64,000 nucleotides of DNA from Neoechinorhynchus agilis (taxonomy: Eukaryota; Acanthocephala): the NCBI GenBank assembly GCA_051530055.1, contig CM121342.1, positions 6,820,001 to 6,884,000 on the forward strand, written 5' to 3'. Positions 31,172 to 43,355 of this stretch are shown in pieces. Position 1 is the stretch's first letter. Each line of letters begins with the position of its first letter. Both the position numbers and the translations under genes were made by a program. Below the pieces are notes generated by a model. It did not search any database and was not told the origin of the DNA. It worked only from the letters and a program-made list of their open reading frames with translations.

Positions 31172-33814
31172 TGACTTGTTCCAATTATAAGGACTGTCCT
31201 TTCTCTTTCATCACATATAATGCCTTTAGGGCTTCTAGTCTTCCTAACTTTCTTACTCCTTGTGTAGTTGATAACTATGTTAACAAGCTGTGTTTTCAAG
31301 AAACCGGCTTTTCTAAAATGCTTCTCTTCGATAATTATGATTCTCATGTTCTTCTCCCTCGCTCCACATCAACCAATCAGCACATTGGATTTTCTGGAGG
31401 ACTTCAAACATTTATTCTTAAATTTCACTCTTCTAAAATTTTATTTCAAACTAAAAATATTTCTTTTGCAATGCAAATTATTTCTTTTAATAATCCCTTA
31501 TATGGAACCTCATCCCTTTTCTCTCCTACTCTTATCCTTTGCAACTTGTATATTCAACCCAGACACGTGGGTATATTTACTAAATCTTTTATGCATATCC
31601 TCCGTTACTGGAATCTTGACTTTATCGTAGGCGACTTCAATAGTAATTTTTTAAATGCTTTTAGGCCCTTTTTTAAGTTTCACAATTTTTTGCTCCCTAA
31701 ATATCCTTCTTTTCATAATGTTAAATCTAATAGACATACCTTCTTGGATGGTGCAATTATTAAAAAGTCAATTCCTATTTTATTTTATCCTGCTTCCCAA
31801 CTTCAGTCACAGAGATTGTTAGGGCATGACCTTATCCTTTTTAAATCTAATGGCATCTCTCTTAAGGACACTTTCGTTTTTAATTCTAAAAGCTTTTCAA
31901 AATTTAATAATGATCTCCTTTCTTTTATGAACTCTTCCACTTCATCCTCCTTATCTGACTTTAACAATGCCATTTTATCCTCTGTACATAAAAATTTAAT
32001 TACTAAGTCTGTGATCAAGCGACCTCCTGTTTGTCATGAAGCCAACATATTTTATAAAAATGCTGTTATAGCTGACTTGTATGGTAACGCTCCCCTTAAA
32101 AACTTATTTATGAAAAAATTTTACACAGCTAAGTTTTATCATCAAGTTTCGTTGGACAAAAAGAAGCTGATCTCTCTTAAGTCCTTTGGTAAGGACTTTT
32201 GGTCCTGTATTTTGAAAAGAAGACCGGTCTGTTGGAAGGCAAAAGCATCTAACTGGATAGGGTCTATATCTTATCCTGCAGTAATTGAGTCTATTTTGAT
32301 GGCACATACTTTTAGTGCATGTTCTTCTCCTCCACTTCCCATCTTTAATAAAAAGTCCTTTTCGTGGAATTTTGAAGTTGAAGTTTTTCTGAAGGCCTGT
32401 AAATCTAACCCCTCTAAAGCGTATAATATAAATATCACTTCACCCATAATTTTTAGTTCTATTTCTGATAAGGTAAAATCTATCTTTTTTAGTAGATTTC
32501 GTTTATCGAAAATTGATTTTAATGATCTACTTAACATAAATATTGTTAAGAAAATTTTTATTCCCAAAACGAAAGGACGTATATTTAACGCATCCCACAT
32601 CAGAGTAATTTCCATACAGAACCCAATCGTCTCTTGCTTAGAAAGAGCGGTGAACGGGAAACTGTACGACTTTTTAGTATGTAGAAAGCTAATCCCCGAC
32701 TTTTTCCATGGCTTCATTAGAGGTAAAGGTGTCACATCGCTTTTATCCTCTCTTAATTCTATGAATGAAGCTATTAATGTACAAAAACTTCTCATTCAGC
32801 TGGATATTAATAAGGCTTTTGATGCCTTGGATCGTGGCTTTCTTTATGAGGCTTTAGTTAATCTTAAAGTTCCTCTTAATCTTATCTACAAAACCAACTA
32901 TCTTATGGAATCCAAGTCCTTTTACTATGAGGTGGACCCTTCTCACACTAAATTTCTCTAGATATGGTGTTCCTCAAGGATCTCCACTCTCGCCCACCTT
33001 ATTTTTAATTGCCCTTATATATATTTTCAAAAATTTAAAGAAATCATCTTCCATATTTCCTTTAGTTTATGCGGATGATATATTCTTATTTTGTAAAGCT
33101 AGAACATCTTCTATTCTAACTAATAATATAGCCAATTTTATGCATTCTTTGTCGTCGGAACTTAGGAAAGCCAATTTAGTTACAAACAATAACAAAACTT
33201 TCTTTATTCGACTGAATAACACTTTGGCTTCGAGGAAGCTTCTAATTAATGAATTATCTTCTAATTTAAGTTTCCCTAATATCAATTTTAGATCGCATTC
33301 CAAGATTTTAGGTGTTGATTTCCCCCGTAAAAATCATAGAATTTTTATAAACTGTTCCTTTAAAAGTCTTCTGACAAAAACAGATATTTTTATCAAAAGA
33401 GCCAAAAGGTTATCAATTTCCCCACCTTTTATTTCTAAAGTGTTAAAAATATTTCTAGGGGGTTCAATATGCTTTTTCGCACGAGGCCGGCCCCCAGAAA
33501 ACAGACTATCATTTTATCTTACTATGCTGAATAAGCTTAGCAGTATTCTTATTAAAAATAATATTGATACGGAACCCCTTTTCTCCTTTTTAACAAGAAT
33601 TTTTTTGTCTAAAATTTGGTTTTATTCTTATTGTTATTCTAGCTGTAAATATTTTAATTACAACTCCTCAATTCTTAGAATCTTTTTCAATAAACCATCT
33701 AGTTTTTTACCCATTAATCAAACTAATATACTTAACAGGAATGAGGTAAGTGATTTTCTCATGTTATTCTTTTTTTTACAGGATCAGGACAAGAAAAGGA
33801 TTATTATTACTTAA
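31171..33814 (+). CDS. LINE ORF2: APE endonuclease and reverse transcriptase
   Basis: Frame 31171-32961 starts at the shared TAATG. The endonuclease shows CFQETGF, GDFNSN, TFLDGAI and GHDLI in order. The RT shows IFIPKTKGRIF, HGFIRGKG and LIQLDINKAFDALDR (motif A). The second frame, 32927-33814, carries YGVPQGSPLSPTLF (motif B) and LVYADDIFLF (catalytic box). The two frames overlap by 35 bases, so this copy has one frame change at about 32.93-32.96 kb between motifs A and B and would not make a complete RT unless that is a sequence error. Lys/Phe/Ser-rich composition is typical of an AT-rich element. Confidence 0.8.
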
Positions 33815-34949
33815 GAATTAAAAGAAGGGTTTTCGAGGCTGCTGTGAGGGGATTTAAGAGATCGTCCCACAACTCACAGCCATCTTGGGCCCGAGACATA
33901 TTAGATCAAGCAAGAAAGAGGAATTAAGAGATTGATTGTGTGTATGTTGTATGAGGCGTGAAATAATAATAATAATAGTTCGCTTTTACACCGAGATCGA
34001 TATTGGCAACTGCGCGGATAGATTCTGTTTGTAGCTGAGATGTATTTTCGTTCGGATTAACGTTACTCGCTTGAGAGCTACTCAAGGTTCCTGTAAGCCG
34101 AGTTGCTGATTGCGGGGCACAACCTTTACACAGAATAAGTTGATGACAGGAATACCATTCAGAACTTCTCCCTCTTCCACATCGTCGGCAACAAATATCT
34201 GAAGGATTCCCTGAATTATCCAAGAGATTTGGTACGCTTTGGACACGAGGAGGTTGTAATGGAAGTTTCTGATTTTTATCTTCATTGCTTCCTTTTTTCG
34301 GCGATGTGAGAGTCAATTGTGCACATTTGCAACAAAGAACTCTTTCTTTAGTATAAAACCAGGATGCGCTCTTCTTGGTTCGGCAATTTTTACAGGACTT
34401 TCCATTTTTACTTTTCAGAAGTTTGACAGGGTAAGATGCGGATTTCCTTTTTGCAGTCAAATATTTATTTACCATCTCAAAACAAGTTACACCCGCATTG
34501 TCATAATTTCCGATATCTTTGACAATAATCGCATCGATTTGACCAACCAAAAAAGGCCATTTCGCAATCTTTGCAGATTGATCTTTTTCTGTTTTGTTCG
34601 TAGTTCGAAATGGTTTAATTTGTTCTGGTACAGAGGTCGCGGTGGAATGTTCGTTCAATTCGAAGTGTTCGTTCGAATGAACTTGTATCAAACTCTTTGC
34701 TGCTTCGTTTATAGCAGGTCCTCTTATTGAGAAGGTTTCGTTAGTTTCTTTAAGTTCAACGTCCTGCAATCCCTGACGAGATATTTCTACCCCGTGATCC
34801 ACTTTTGGTTCACTGTCATGGCTGTCAATAATTTTGGGATTTGTTGGATGCATTTGTTCAGTTGGTGGCCTTTCACGCTCTGCGTTCTCAAGCTCGTTGT
34901 CCACTTGAGCGATAATTTCTTGAAGAATTTCAACAATCCCAGGATTCAT

Positions 34950-35190
34950 TGTATGCTTTGCAGTTATGAATATTGAATTAATAGATATTTTCGTTGAGGA
35001 TTGGAGAATTGTGAGATGTTCGTAGTAATGCTCCTTAGCAATTGTAGATAGTAATCGATATGTTTTTGGCCAAAACTCGAACATGACAAATAAGGATTTT
35101 TTGTTTATTTATTGATGATTATTTGCTATAATTTCGCGATTATTGTATAGCTATACGAATCACTTGTTGATTATCAGCGCTGCTCGCATT
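34950..35190 (-). repeat. GATA-like gene 5' flank
   Basis: Reverse complement of the sequence just before the GATA-like gene at 51471-51716, including CAATATTCATAACTGCAAAGC near the ATG and CACTTGTTGATTATCA. It ends at about 35190, where the gypsy-like fossil begins. Confidence 0.65.
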
Positions 35191-38100
35191 TGAGAGAAGA
35201 GGGATGCGAGGTGATGTTGAATTTCGATACCGGTGCCGAGGTCAGTATCACCGATGATGATGTCTGAAGAAAGATTGGGCAGCCAAAATTGATACCAACG
35301 AGGCGATCGAAAGCGTATGGAGGATCTAATATTGATTGTTTGGGAAAGTGCCAAATGAAAATCGAGAGCGAAAATATGAAACAAGAAGCCATGGTGCACA
35401 TCGTAAGGGAAACAAACGGATGCTTATGGGGAATGGATATGTTAAAATTGTTCCGAATGGCATTACCGCTTTCAGTCACTATCAGAAAGATCGAAACAAT
35501 ACAGGAGGCCATGGATCAAATGATACGAGAGTTCAGGGAACTTTTTGTGGAAAAGACGACGTCGATAAAGGATTACAGGGTGACATTGCCTATCTCGGAG
35601 GACTGTAGCCTACTTGGGCATTACAGGACGTGGTAATCAGCGAGATCGAACGATTGGCAAACAAGGGGTGATGGAACGAGTTGTGGCAGAGGACACCAAT
35701 TTGGAATGGGGGACTTCGATGGTCATTACTATAAAAAGCTGTGGACAGATAAGGATCTGCGTTGATTCCAGGATCACTGTCAACAAATGTTTGAAGCAAG
35801 ACAGTTATCACATGCCAACTTTCGATGACATAGTGCACAGATTAGGAGGTGGCACGAAATACTCCACCATCGATTTGTCAGATGCCTACCTACAGCTAGA
35901 GGTTTGCAGAAGACCAACGAAAGTTCTTAAACATAACGACACCGTGGGGATTGTGCAGTTACCGAAGGATGCCATTTGGCCTGAGCTGCACACCTCAGAT
36001 ATTCCGAAAATGTATTGACAATTAATTGGCAAACATCCCGAGTACCGGTGCATATCCGGACGATATAATTGTCACCGGAAAAGACGATGCCGAACATTTG
36101 GAGAATTTGAGGTCAGTCTTCATGCGATTGGAAAAAGCAGGTATAGGCGTCCGAAGGGGTAAATGCAAATTCATGCAATCCCAGGTCCGATATTTGGGAC
36201 ACACGCTTCAAGATGGCAAGATAAGACCACAAAAAGAGAAGGTGGAAACGATCACCGAAGCGCGTGTCCCGCGCAATAAAAAAAGAATACCTGGAAAGAT
36301 TCATTCCCCGGTCACAGAATCAATGCGGAGTCCTGTATGAGTTGCTGAGATAAGGAATTCCTTGGAAATGGAGCAGACAGGAGGAAGACAGTTCCGAGCA
36401 AGTAAAGGATGCAGTGCGAAACCACAAAGTTTTGGTACCTTTGGAAATGAAAAGAAATATTGTGCTGACATGCGACGTGAGTGAAGACGGAATTGGAGCG
36501 GGATTGTTTCACAAAAGGGAAGGCGGCGCCAAAGAACCCATCATGTTCGAGTCCCGAACATTGATTCCAGCGGAAAAGAAATATGCGACCATCGAGAAGG
36601 AAGCGTTAGCAATCGTCAGTGCGGTGGTTCCTATATGGCCATCGATTTATCTTGCAGACGGATCACAAGCCTCTGCAACACATCTTCGGAATCAAACGAG
36701 ACCTGTCAAAAATGACGAATAACCGACTTGTGCGCCTGGGATTTCTTGAACCAATACGATTCCGAAATCGAGTACGTTCAAGGGGCCGAGAACAAATATG
36801 CCGATTTCCTGTCCAGGTTTCCAATGAATCCACCAAAGCACAGATACTCAGAAGAGGAGGAGATAATGCTGCGATTGGTACAGAAAGAGAAAGCTGAAGC
36901 TTGCGGAATGATCAAGGCAAGATTAAAATCGGAGTCGATGAATGATCCTCACCTGACAAGGACCAAACGATACCTGCATTTCGGGTGGCCTAAGACGGTA
37001 CTTGGGATGGACAAACCGCTCGAGGCAAGGGCAGACGAACTATCCATGGAAAATGGTATTGTGATGCACTTGCAGAGAATGATCATTCCATTGAAACTGC
37101 GAAAAAGTGTAATGAATATTCTACACAATGGACACCCAGGGATCGAAGCCATGAAATCTATATGCCGGTTGGCCAGGCATAGAGGAGGACATCCGGCGCA
37201 AGGTAGCGAGTTGCGATCGTTGCCAAATAGCCCGGCCAAACATGAACAGCAACCACTCATACCGTGGGACTATCCGTCAGAAGTCTGGGAACGCGTACAT
37301 ATCGACCTGGCGGGACCAATAAACTCAAAGATATTCTTAGTTTTGGTGGACGTCAGGAGCAAGTGGCCCAAGGTCTGGCATTACAACACGTGCCAAATAT
37401 CTGTTGAAATGGTAATTGACCGGATGAGAGAGGCGTTTGCTCGATTCGGAACACCAAAGAAAATCGTTAGTGATAATGGACCACAATTTATGGCACGCCA
37501 ATTTACCGAGTTTTACGAAGAAAACGGCATCGAGGCGATTAAAGCGAGTCCTTATCACCCACAAACGAATGGGCTGGTGGAATGCTTTATTGGCACATTA
37601 AAAAGACGAGTGCATCAACGGATACTCGGAAGGTACTGAACGAATTCTTGCAAACATATAAAAACACCCCTCATGCAATCACAGGAAAGGCCTCCGCGGA
37701 AATACTGTTAGGAAGAAGATTGAACACTGTGTTCGATAACCTCAGACCGAAGATCGAGGAAATTGTAAAGGACCAATCAACTCGAAAACAGATTCACAGA
37801 CCTGTGGAGAATTATCGCGAATTCGAGAAAGGCAATCAGGTTTGATGGAAACAAGGAAGGGAAGGAGAATGCAGAAAGGGAATCGTAGAACGAAGATCAG
37901 GACCACTATCGTACCGAATCGCAGACCAAAATGGAACTCAAAATTGGAATCATGGGAATTGTGTTAGACGAAGAGACCATCACGAAGAAAATGAGCGAGA
38001 TTTAGAAAGGATCGAAATAAAGACCGAAGAAGAGGATCAACGAAAGGCGGAAATCAAAGCAGAGGAAGGAAGGGAATAGAATGATGCGAGGTTGGCCGAT

Positions 38101-38340
38101 AGGGAAACAGCGGATGGACGGGATATGATTCAGGGACTAGCAATTCCGGCCCTGAGAAGAAGTTAACGGCGTCGAAGACCGCCCATTCTGCCCTAACAAG
38201 CTAAGAATGAATGGGGGAGGAGACGGGTTCGCGCGCATAAATGATTGTGGGTGGGTGTGATTTGTGTTCGTTTTAAAAACACCAACGATCATGTCCACAA
38301 AAGTATCATGGCTCGTTTACACAGATATCAAATCAACGAA
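35190..38340 (+). mobile_element. Ty3/gypsy-like LTR retroelement fossil, larger copy
   Basis: In order along the plus strand: aspartic protease region (about 35210), reverse transcriptase (35500-36290), RNase H (36430-36700), the integrase zinc-binding and catalytic core (36840-37610) and the integrase C-terminal part to about 38060. A purine-rich stretch near 38210 could mark the 3' LTR edge; no 5' LTR is seen. It differs clearly from the fossil at 8.7-11.05 kb. It is broken in several places across all domains and looks old. Confidence 0.75.
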
Positions 38341-38440
38341 TGCCTGTACTCAAAAATCAGTTTCTTTATAATTACAGGTTTATTTGTTAATATAGAATAG
38401 GGCCAATGTTCCACTTCTTTCTGTTATTGCTTCCGCCAGT
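38341..38440. other. Short unassigned spacer
   Basis: Lies between the gypsy-like fossil and the next RT relic. No supported feature. Confidence 0.4.
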
Positions 38441-40069
38441 TCATCACCAACAGTTCAACGCCGTGTGTGATTTTTAAGTGCGATATTACAAATGCCTTCA
38501 ATTCCATTCACCGTACCGCTCTGTTTGAGGCACTCAAAAGTCACGCACCAGAAGCTTTTCCTTATTTTCTCAACGCACACGGCACCCCAACTCCCTTGCT
38601 GTTCAACGGCAACCTCATTTGGCCCGAAAGAGGAGTGCAGCAGAGAGATCCTCTCGGTCAAATCGCATTCTCCCTAACAGTGAATTCAATAGCGCCCTCT
38701 CTCCAGTTTTAACGCTTGGCACCTGGATGACGCTACGCTCAGAGGTGATCCCTCCGCAGTAATGCGCGATCTGGAGACATTCGTAAGGGAGACGGTGAGA
38801 TTGGACTTTGAGCTTAATGAAGGGAAATGTGAATTGTTCGTAATGAACATCGAAGACGAGTCAGCGTAGAGCGAAATCGTCAAAGGTTTTAGAAATCTGA
38901 CACCCGGTTTAGAATTGATCACTCTTGACCGGCTGCGTCTTCTAGGGAACTGCGTTTTTGATTCTAACGTGAAAAATGAAATCGACCATCTACTCCCGAG
39001 AACACCACGATGCTGTGCGATAAAGTCCGGGAACTTTCGTCACACGAGGCTCTATTCCGGATCAAGGATACCCTCTTCATCCCGAAACTACTTTATAAAC
39101 TGCGTACGGCTTCCTTCTTCAAGCACGCCGATAAGTTAAAGAAACTCGATGACATTGTGAAGGCGTGTTTCAAGCACATTTTAAATATCCAGCTATCAGA
39201 CGAGGCCTAGCAACAAGCTTCATTGCCTGTATCGTCCGGTGGCTTGGGTATTCGAAAAGCAGTAGATGTGTCGTTGCCCGCGTTTTTAGGATCATTCGGA
39301 GGGAGTCGGGATCTTGTAAAACGTATATTGGGACCCAAGTTCTGTTTAGCGGACGAATTTCTAGTAGCGGTCCAGGAATGGTGGGAGAAGACGGGTTAAA
39401 ACCAAGTTCCCATGAATGGCCTAAAGCAGTCTATCTGAGATAAACCTTTAGTCGCCCGAGCTAGGCTCTCGCGACGAAGTCGACCGGACTAGATTGCTGG
39501 CAGTCTCTACAAGAGAATCGAGAGCATGGTTAGAAGCCCTACCCATTGCATCCATGGGAACACTCCTCGTAGACGAAGCAGTTCGGATCGGAGTTTCCCT
39601 CAGTTTAGAACTACGGATTTGTGTCGAACATCGTTGCCAGTGTGGAATGATCGTGGATCCACTGAGGAGACATGGTCTTGTTTGCAACAAATCAGGGGGT
39701 CGTTTCTCACGGAATGCTGAATTGAACGACGTAATTTCGCGTGCTCTAAATATGGTGAACATCCCAAACATTTTAGAGCCAAGAAACCTGTGCAGGCCAG
39801 ATGGTCGTCGTCCGGATGGCGTTACCGAATTCCCGTGGCGAGAAGGCAAATGTCTTCTCTGGGACGTGGATACCCTTGGTGCGCTCGGTAGTTCGGCACT
39901 TAGATTTACGAAGGAGTTATCGAGTAGACTCCCGGCCAAGACAGGAAATACAAGAGCCGATGCCTTCCTGCGCCAAAACATTGGTCTCGCGTTTCAAAGA
40001 GGAAACGCAGCGAGGGTGGTCGTGACCACTGAGGGGAGAGCGATGCATCTTCTTCGTGGACGGTGGTGA
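38441..40069 (+). mobile_element. RLE-type non-LTR retrotransposon, best-kept relic
   Basis: The RT palm begins at FKCDITNAFNSIHRTALFEA (motif A, about 38467), then GVQQRDPLGQIAF (motif B, 38640) and a YLDD-like HLDDATLRGDP (about 38725). The thumb follows (SSHEALFRIKDTLFIPKLLY, 39010-39210) with LPVSSGGLGIRKAVDVSLPAFLG. The C-terminus (39494-40069, open) holds a CQCG...H-x4-C knuckle, RFSRNAELNDVI, then RRPDGVTEFPWREGKCLLWD, which fits the PD-(D/E)xK nuclease of R2/R4/Hero-like elements. Several frames are needed and the 5' part is missing. Confidence 0.7.
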
Positions 40070-40420
40070 TTGTTGAAACGCTTTGTTGTTGTGCGCGTAA
40101 ATGAAAGAGCTGCTTTCAAAAAAAACTATTACAGTTTGTTCTTAGTTTTTGAGCAGCATTTTTCATATTTTTTCGACGCATTTAACGCCATCCTCCAACG
40201 GCGACTTCTAAGTCTAATTTCGGTATCGACACATCACTGCATTTTAATCGGTGTTCATTTTGCTATGGAAATAACAAATTTTATTAGCAAAAATTTAAGG
40301 ATGAATTTATAAAATCAGAAACCACCACATATATTACGTACTTGCAGTTAAAATTAATTTTTCTTTATTATAACATCATAATTCTAAAATCATTAAAAAT
40401 CGAAAAGATTCCCCGGCTTA
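40070..40420. other. Unassigned stretch
   Basis: AT-rich; no coding frame with recognisable content. Confidence 0.4.
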
Positions 40421-41300
40421 CCTAGTGACCTCGGTATATTACAATCCTTGCCAATAAAGCTATTTAGATATCGCATCCAGCGCTCGCTCTCGTCCTCAAC
40501 GTCCTCTCTCGTGAACGTCTACTCTCTGCTCAAATCAATGAACAGTGAACGACAATCGGCCTAGTATTCTACTCTTTGATGTTGCACTAAAGATGTGCTT
40601 TGGACGAGTAACTGAAACTCTGAAAGGTTCATTAATTAAGACGATGAACACAGTTAAGGATATATTAGCGGCGGCTATTCAGTTCGAAATTGAAGTTCTT
40701 AAAAGTGAACAGTTGGTCAAAGTCAAAAGGTGCAAAGGGAAAAAGCTAACGGTCCAATGAGGTGGACAAAGGTTTCAAATGGGAATTCTAAGAAACAAAC
40801 TAAAGGATTACAGAAATCAGCTAGTGAACCTTCCGCGAAGGAGAATACGGTTTTGGTAGATTCCGTCATTGTGGCAAGCTCAAACGAAGATTCGTTGGAA
40901 ACGTTTGGTGTTGGTACCACCCTCAAGAGGATATTGAGTCTGTAGTACTTAATGATTCTAAAATTTCTGTGGAGGAGTCTAATATTATGACAAGGATTGA
41001 AGGTAACGATAGGAAAAAAGAAAGCGATCCAGTTGAAGTAATTACTCAGAAAGCTACGGTCGAACAAAAGGTCCAAGTAACTACTGAACTGCTAGAAACA
41101 AGAGCAAAAGGGGGAACTTCATTAACACCAATCAACCCTCCGATTCATTTCGGTAATGATACTCTTTTTCCACCACTACCATCATCCCCCTGTTACAGAT
41201 TCTGTCGCCGCTTATGCACACAACCGCCACCAAATCCTACGTATCGGTCAACTACCTTTCCCTGACATTCACTCTACTATTCCTTCCTCCGTGAACTGTT
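40421..41300 (+). mobile_element. Probable 5' part of old LINE (ORF1-like remains)
   Basis: Short plus-strand frames are rich in Lys, Ser and Thr (40545-41265), followed by a Pro-rich end (PPLPSSP). They lead directly into the endonuclease segment at 41.59 kb, which belongs to the old LINE family. No zinc knuckles are seen. The link to that LINE rests on position only. Confidence 0.35.
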
Positions 41301-42200
41301 ATGGGCATTCCCTCCAAATATCCCTTTAACGCGAGACCACGTCTCCTCAAAGTAACTTTTATTTCACCATTCGTAGCCTCCCTCTTTCATAGCAAGAGAC
41401 AAACTCCTTACTTCTCAACTTTCTTTTCGTATCTATCAGCTTAAGAACTCATCACAAAATCTTTCCACCGGCCCTCCAAACTCAAGCCAGAACTATTCTT
41501 CCCACAGGAAGGGGAGGGTCTCAGTTCACGTACGGCAATCGCTACCATACTATTTATCTCGCATAGATTCTCTACAAAACACAGATTTGAGAAATGCCCT
41601 TAGAGAAATCACCAGTGCTGGCGTCTATCGTCCTGCTGCCTCTCGCCCTGAGTCCTCTTTTCTCCAACTTGATTCTATGATGGAGCTCACAAACTCACAC
41701 CATTTCTTAATTGCAGGGGAATTCAATAAACTATTTCCTCTTTCGCCCTTCTCCGAGTTGCGTCAACTTATTGACTTCCCAACTCGTCTTGATGTTCACC
41801 TCGACAAAGTCTTCTACAATATCGATGCCTGCTAATCCGACTAAATTCCTTCCCTTGCGAACTCTGACCACTTTTCTGCCCTTATTACTCCCGCCACCCA
41901 TCTTCAGCGTATAAAATTTCCCCGTTTACCCGTCTATGATAAACGTGATCATCACATCCACAATTTTATAAAATTGTTCAATTCTATGATTTACACATTC
42001 CGCTCTGACAACACAAATGACTTTTTCTTGGCCATGTCCTCCCTAACTTCAATCACAAAATATTCTCTAACTTCGACAATTTCCCAGAAATTCATGTGCG
42101 CCACTTTCAGAACTTTGTACATTCAATTATGTTTCATCCGAACATGTTTATGTGTTCTATATAATTGTTTGGTTAACATTTTCTTGAAGTAAAAAACTGT
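41301..42200 (+). mobile_element. Old LINE, endonuclease segment
   Basis: YVRQSLPYYLSRIDSLQNT, then AGEFNKLFPLSPFSELRQL and LIDFPTRLDVHLDKVF at 41587-41914. The amino-acid sequence is identical to the minus-strand segment at 7799-8126, so the two copies are close relatives in opposite orientation. Confidence 0.65.
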
Positions 42201-42440
42201 ATGAACCATAAATATATCAAGTAAGTAGACTGTAAATTTGTAAATGTCGATACCTTTAAATCATCAATTTACTGTCACTTTATGCATCTTCTCGATACAC
42301 TGAAAGTGTCTAATAGTAGTGGTTGATGTGCTTACGGAAACAGCGTTTATCTAAATTATAAAATAATGTATTCACGTTCCCTTGATTTGGACATATCAAA
42401 AATACATAAATATGTGCTATAAAACGTTTCTCATTGTAAT
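42201..42440. other. Unassigned stretch
   Basis: AT-rich sequence between two LINE fragments; nothing recognisable. Confidence 0.4.
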
Positions 42441-43290
42441 ACAATGCTATTAACGCAGTTCATCAATTCACTATGTGAAGCACGGGACTCTAAATGTATC
42501 CCGGACGAAGCCGAGTATAATAACACGTTTTTTGTTGAAAAATACAAAGAAGGAAGAGGAGGACCCATGCACTTTTGGGTCCTCACAAGCAATCAAGTTC
42601 ACGATTGTTCAAAAAAGCGTTTCCGTAGGATGGAAATATCCAGTCGAGGGATGTCCGTTCTGGCGGTAATATCTGGTCGGAGGGATGTCCATTCGGTTGG
42701 GACCATCCAGTCGGGGGAGGTTCGTTCGGGTGAGAATGTGTCCGTTCGTTTGAGAATATCGGGTTGGGAGGTCCGTTCTGGTGGGAATTCGTATTTATTG
42801 CTTGCAGGAGCGCTTTCAAGGTTGGTCGTTCCTCTGGTTCATTTCAAGTTCTGATATCCGAGAAGATTGGGCAGCATGGAAAAAGGAGCGTAGATATAGG
42901 GAGGTGCGGGTCAAGAGAGGATGAAACGGATTAGGATTACAAGTATTGTGCTCGTGTGAAAACGGGAATAAAATGAGGTAGAAATTGTGATGGTCTCGTT
43001 GATAGGTATTTTGATTCTTTTATGGAAATAGCATCAATGCATTCGGTGAGAGAGGGGAAAGTCAGATGCGCAAGTTTTAGAGGCTCTTTGGTGAAACATT
43101 TTAAGATGACAGATTTGAGATTTGGAAACGTTGCAAAATATGGGATAACCGCAGGTGAGGGAAGGTAAAATAAAGCAGAAGTAAAATTTGTAGAGATCGG
43201 GTGAAGGGATTCCTAAATGTCGGAGGCGTTTGAGAAGATAAATTTTAAAGGTGTTGTGCTCGAGGGAGAGAAGCCAGTTTATGATAAAAC
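42441..43290 (-). mobile_element. Old LINE, 3' part
   Basis: Matches the 3' region of the family at 6040-6330 and 22330-22700 (words TATCCGAGAAGATTGGGCAG and GATAGGTATTTTGATT). It ends in the C-terminal coding piece that abuts the LRR 3' flank at 43.3 kb, the same joint as at 28.09 and 63.0 kb. Confidence 0.55.
42626..42792 (+). repeat. Degenerate minisatellite of about 31 bp
   Basis: About five imperfect units of a G/T-rich word resembling GGGAATATCCGGTCGGGAGG followed by GTCCGTTC. A single or double unit of the same word occurs at 6045-6110 and 58785-58840 in the related LINE copies, so it is an expansion inside the LINE 3' region. Confidence 0.6.
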
Positions 43291-43355
43291 ACCAAGAGTT
43301 ACAATCTAAAGAAATTCTTTTATGTCATTAAAACGTTTTAATAATTAAATCTTAC

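Larger units (their letters stand above)
29838..33977 (+). mobile_element. Near-full-length LINE with two ORFs and 10-bp target duplication
   Basis: GTTCGCTTTT flanks the element (29828-29837 and 33978-33987). The 3' end is a short AAT-repeat tail. ORF1 and ORF2 are adjacent, and the element lies antisense to the GATA-like gene it split. Exact target duplication and mostly open frames point to a young insertion. The endonuclease is APE-type. Tail and gag-like ORF1 are seen in I/Jockey-like LINEs, but the clade is not certain. Confidence 0.85.
28814..34949 (-). pseudogene. GATA-like gene copy 3, split by a LINE
   Basis: The N-terminal half runs from ATG 34949 down to 33978, with fingers 1 and 2 intact (CKNC...CCKC, CRRC...CKGC). 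The C-terminal half runs from 29837 down to 28814, with fingers 3-5 intact. The split falls inside GVKAN|KRSTGSNKKN, between two fingers. Apart from the inserted 4.14 kb, both halves keep their frames. The C-terminus is cut at ISAEVQA by an LRR fragment. Before insertion this copy was probably intact over all five fingers. It retains the Ser/Lys-rich N-terminal region missing from copy 1. Confidence 0.75.
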
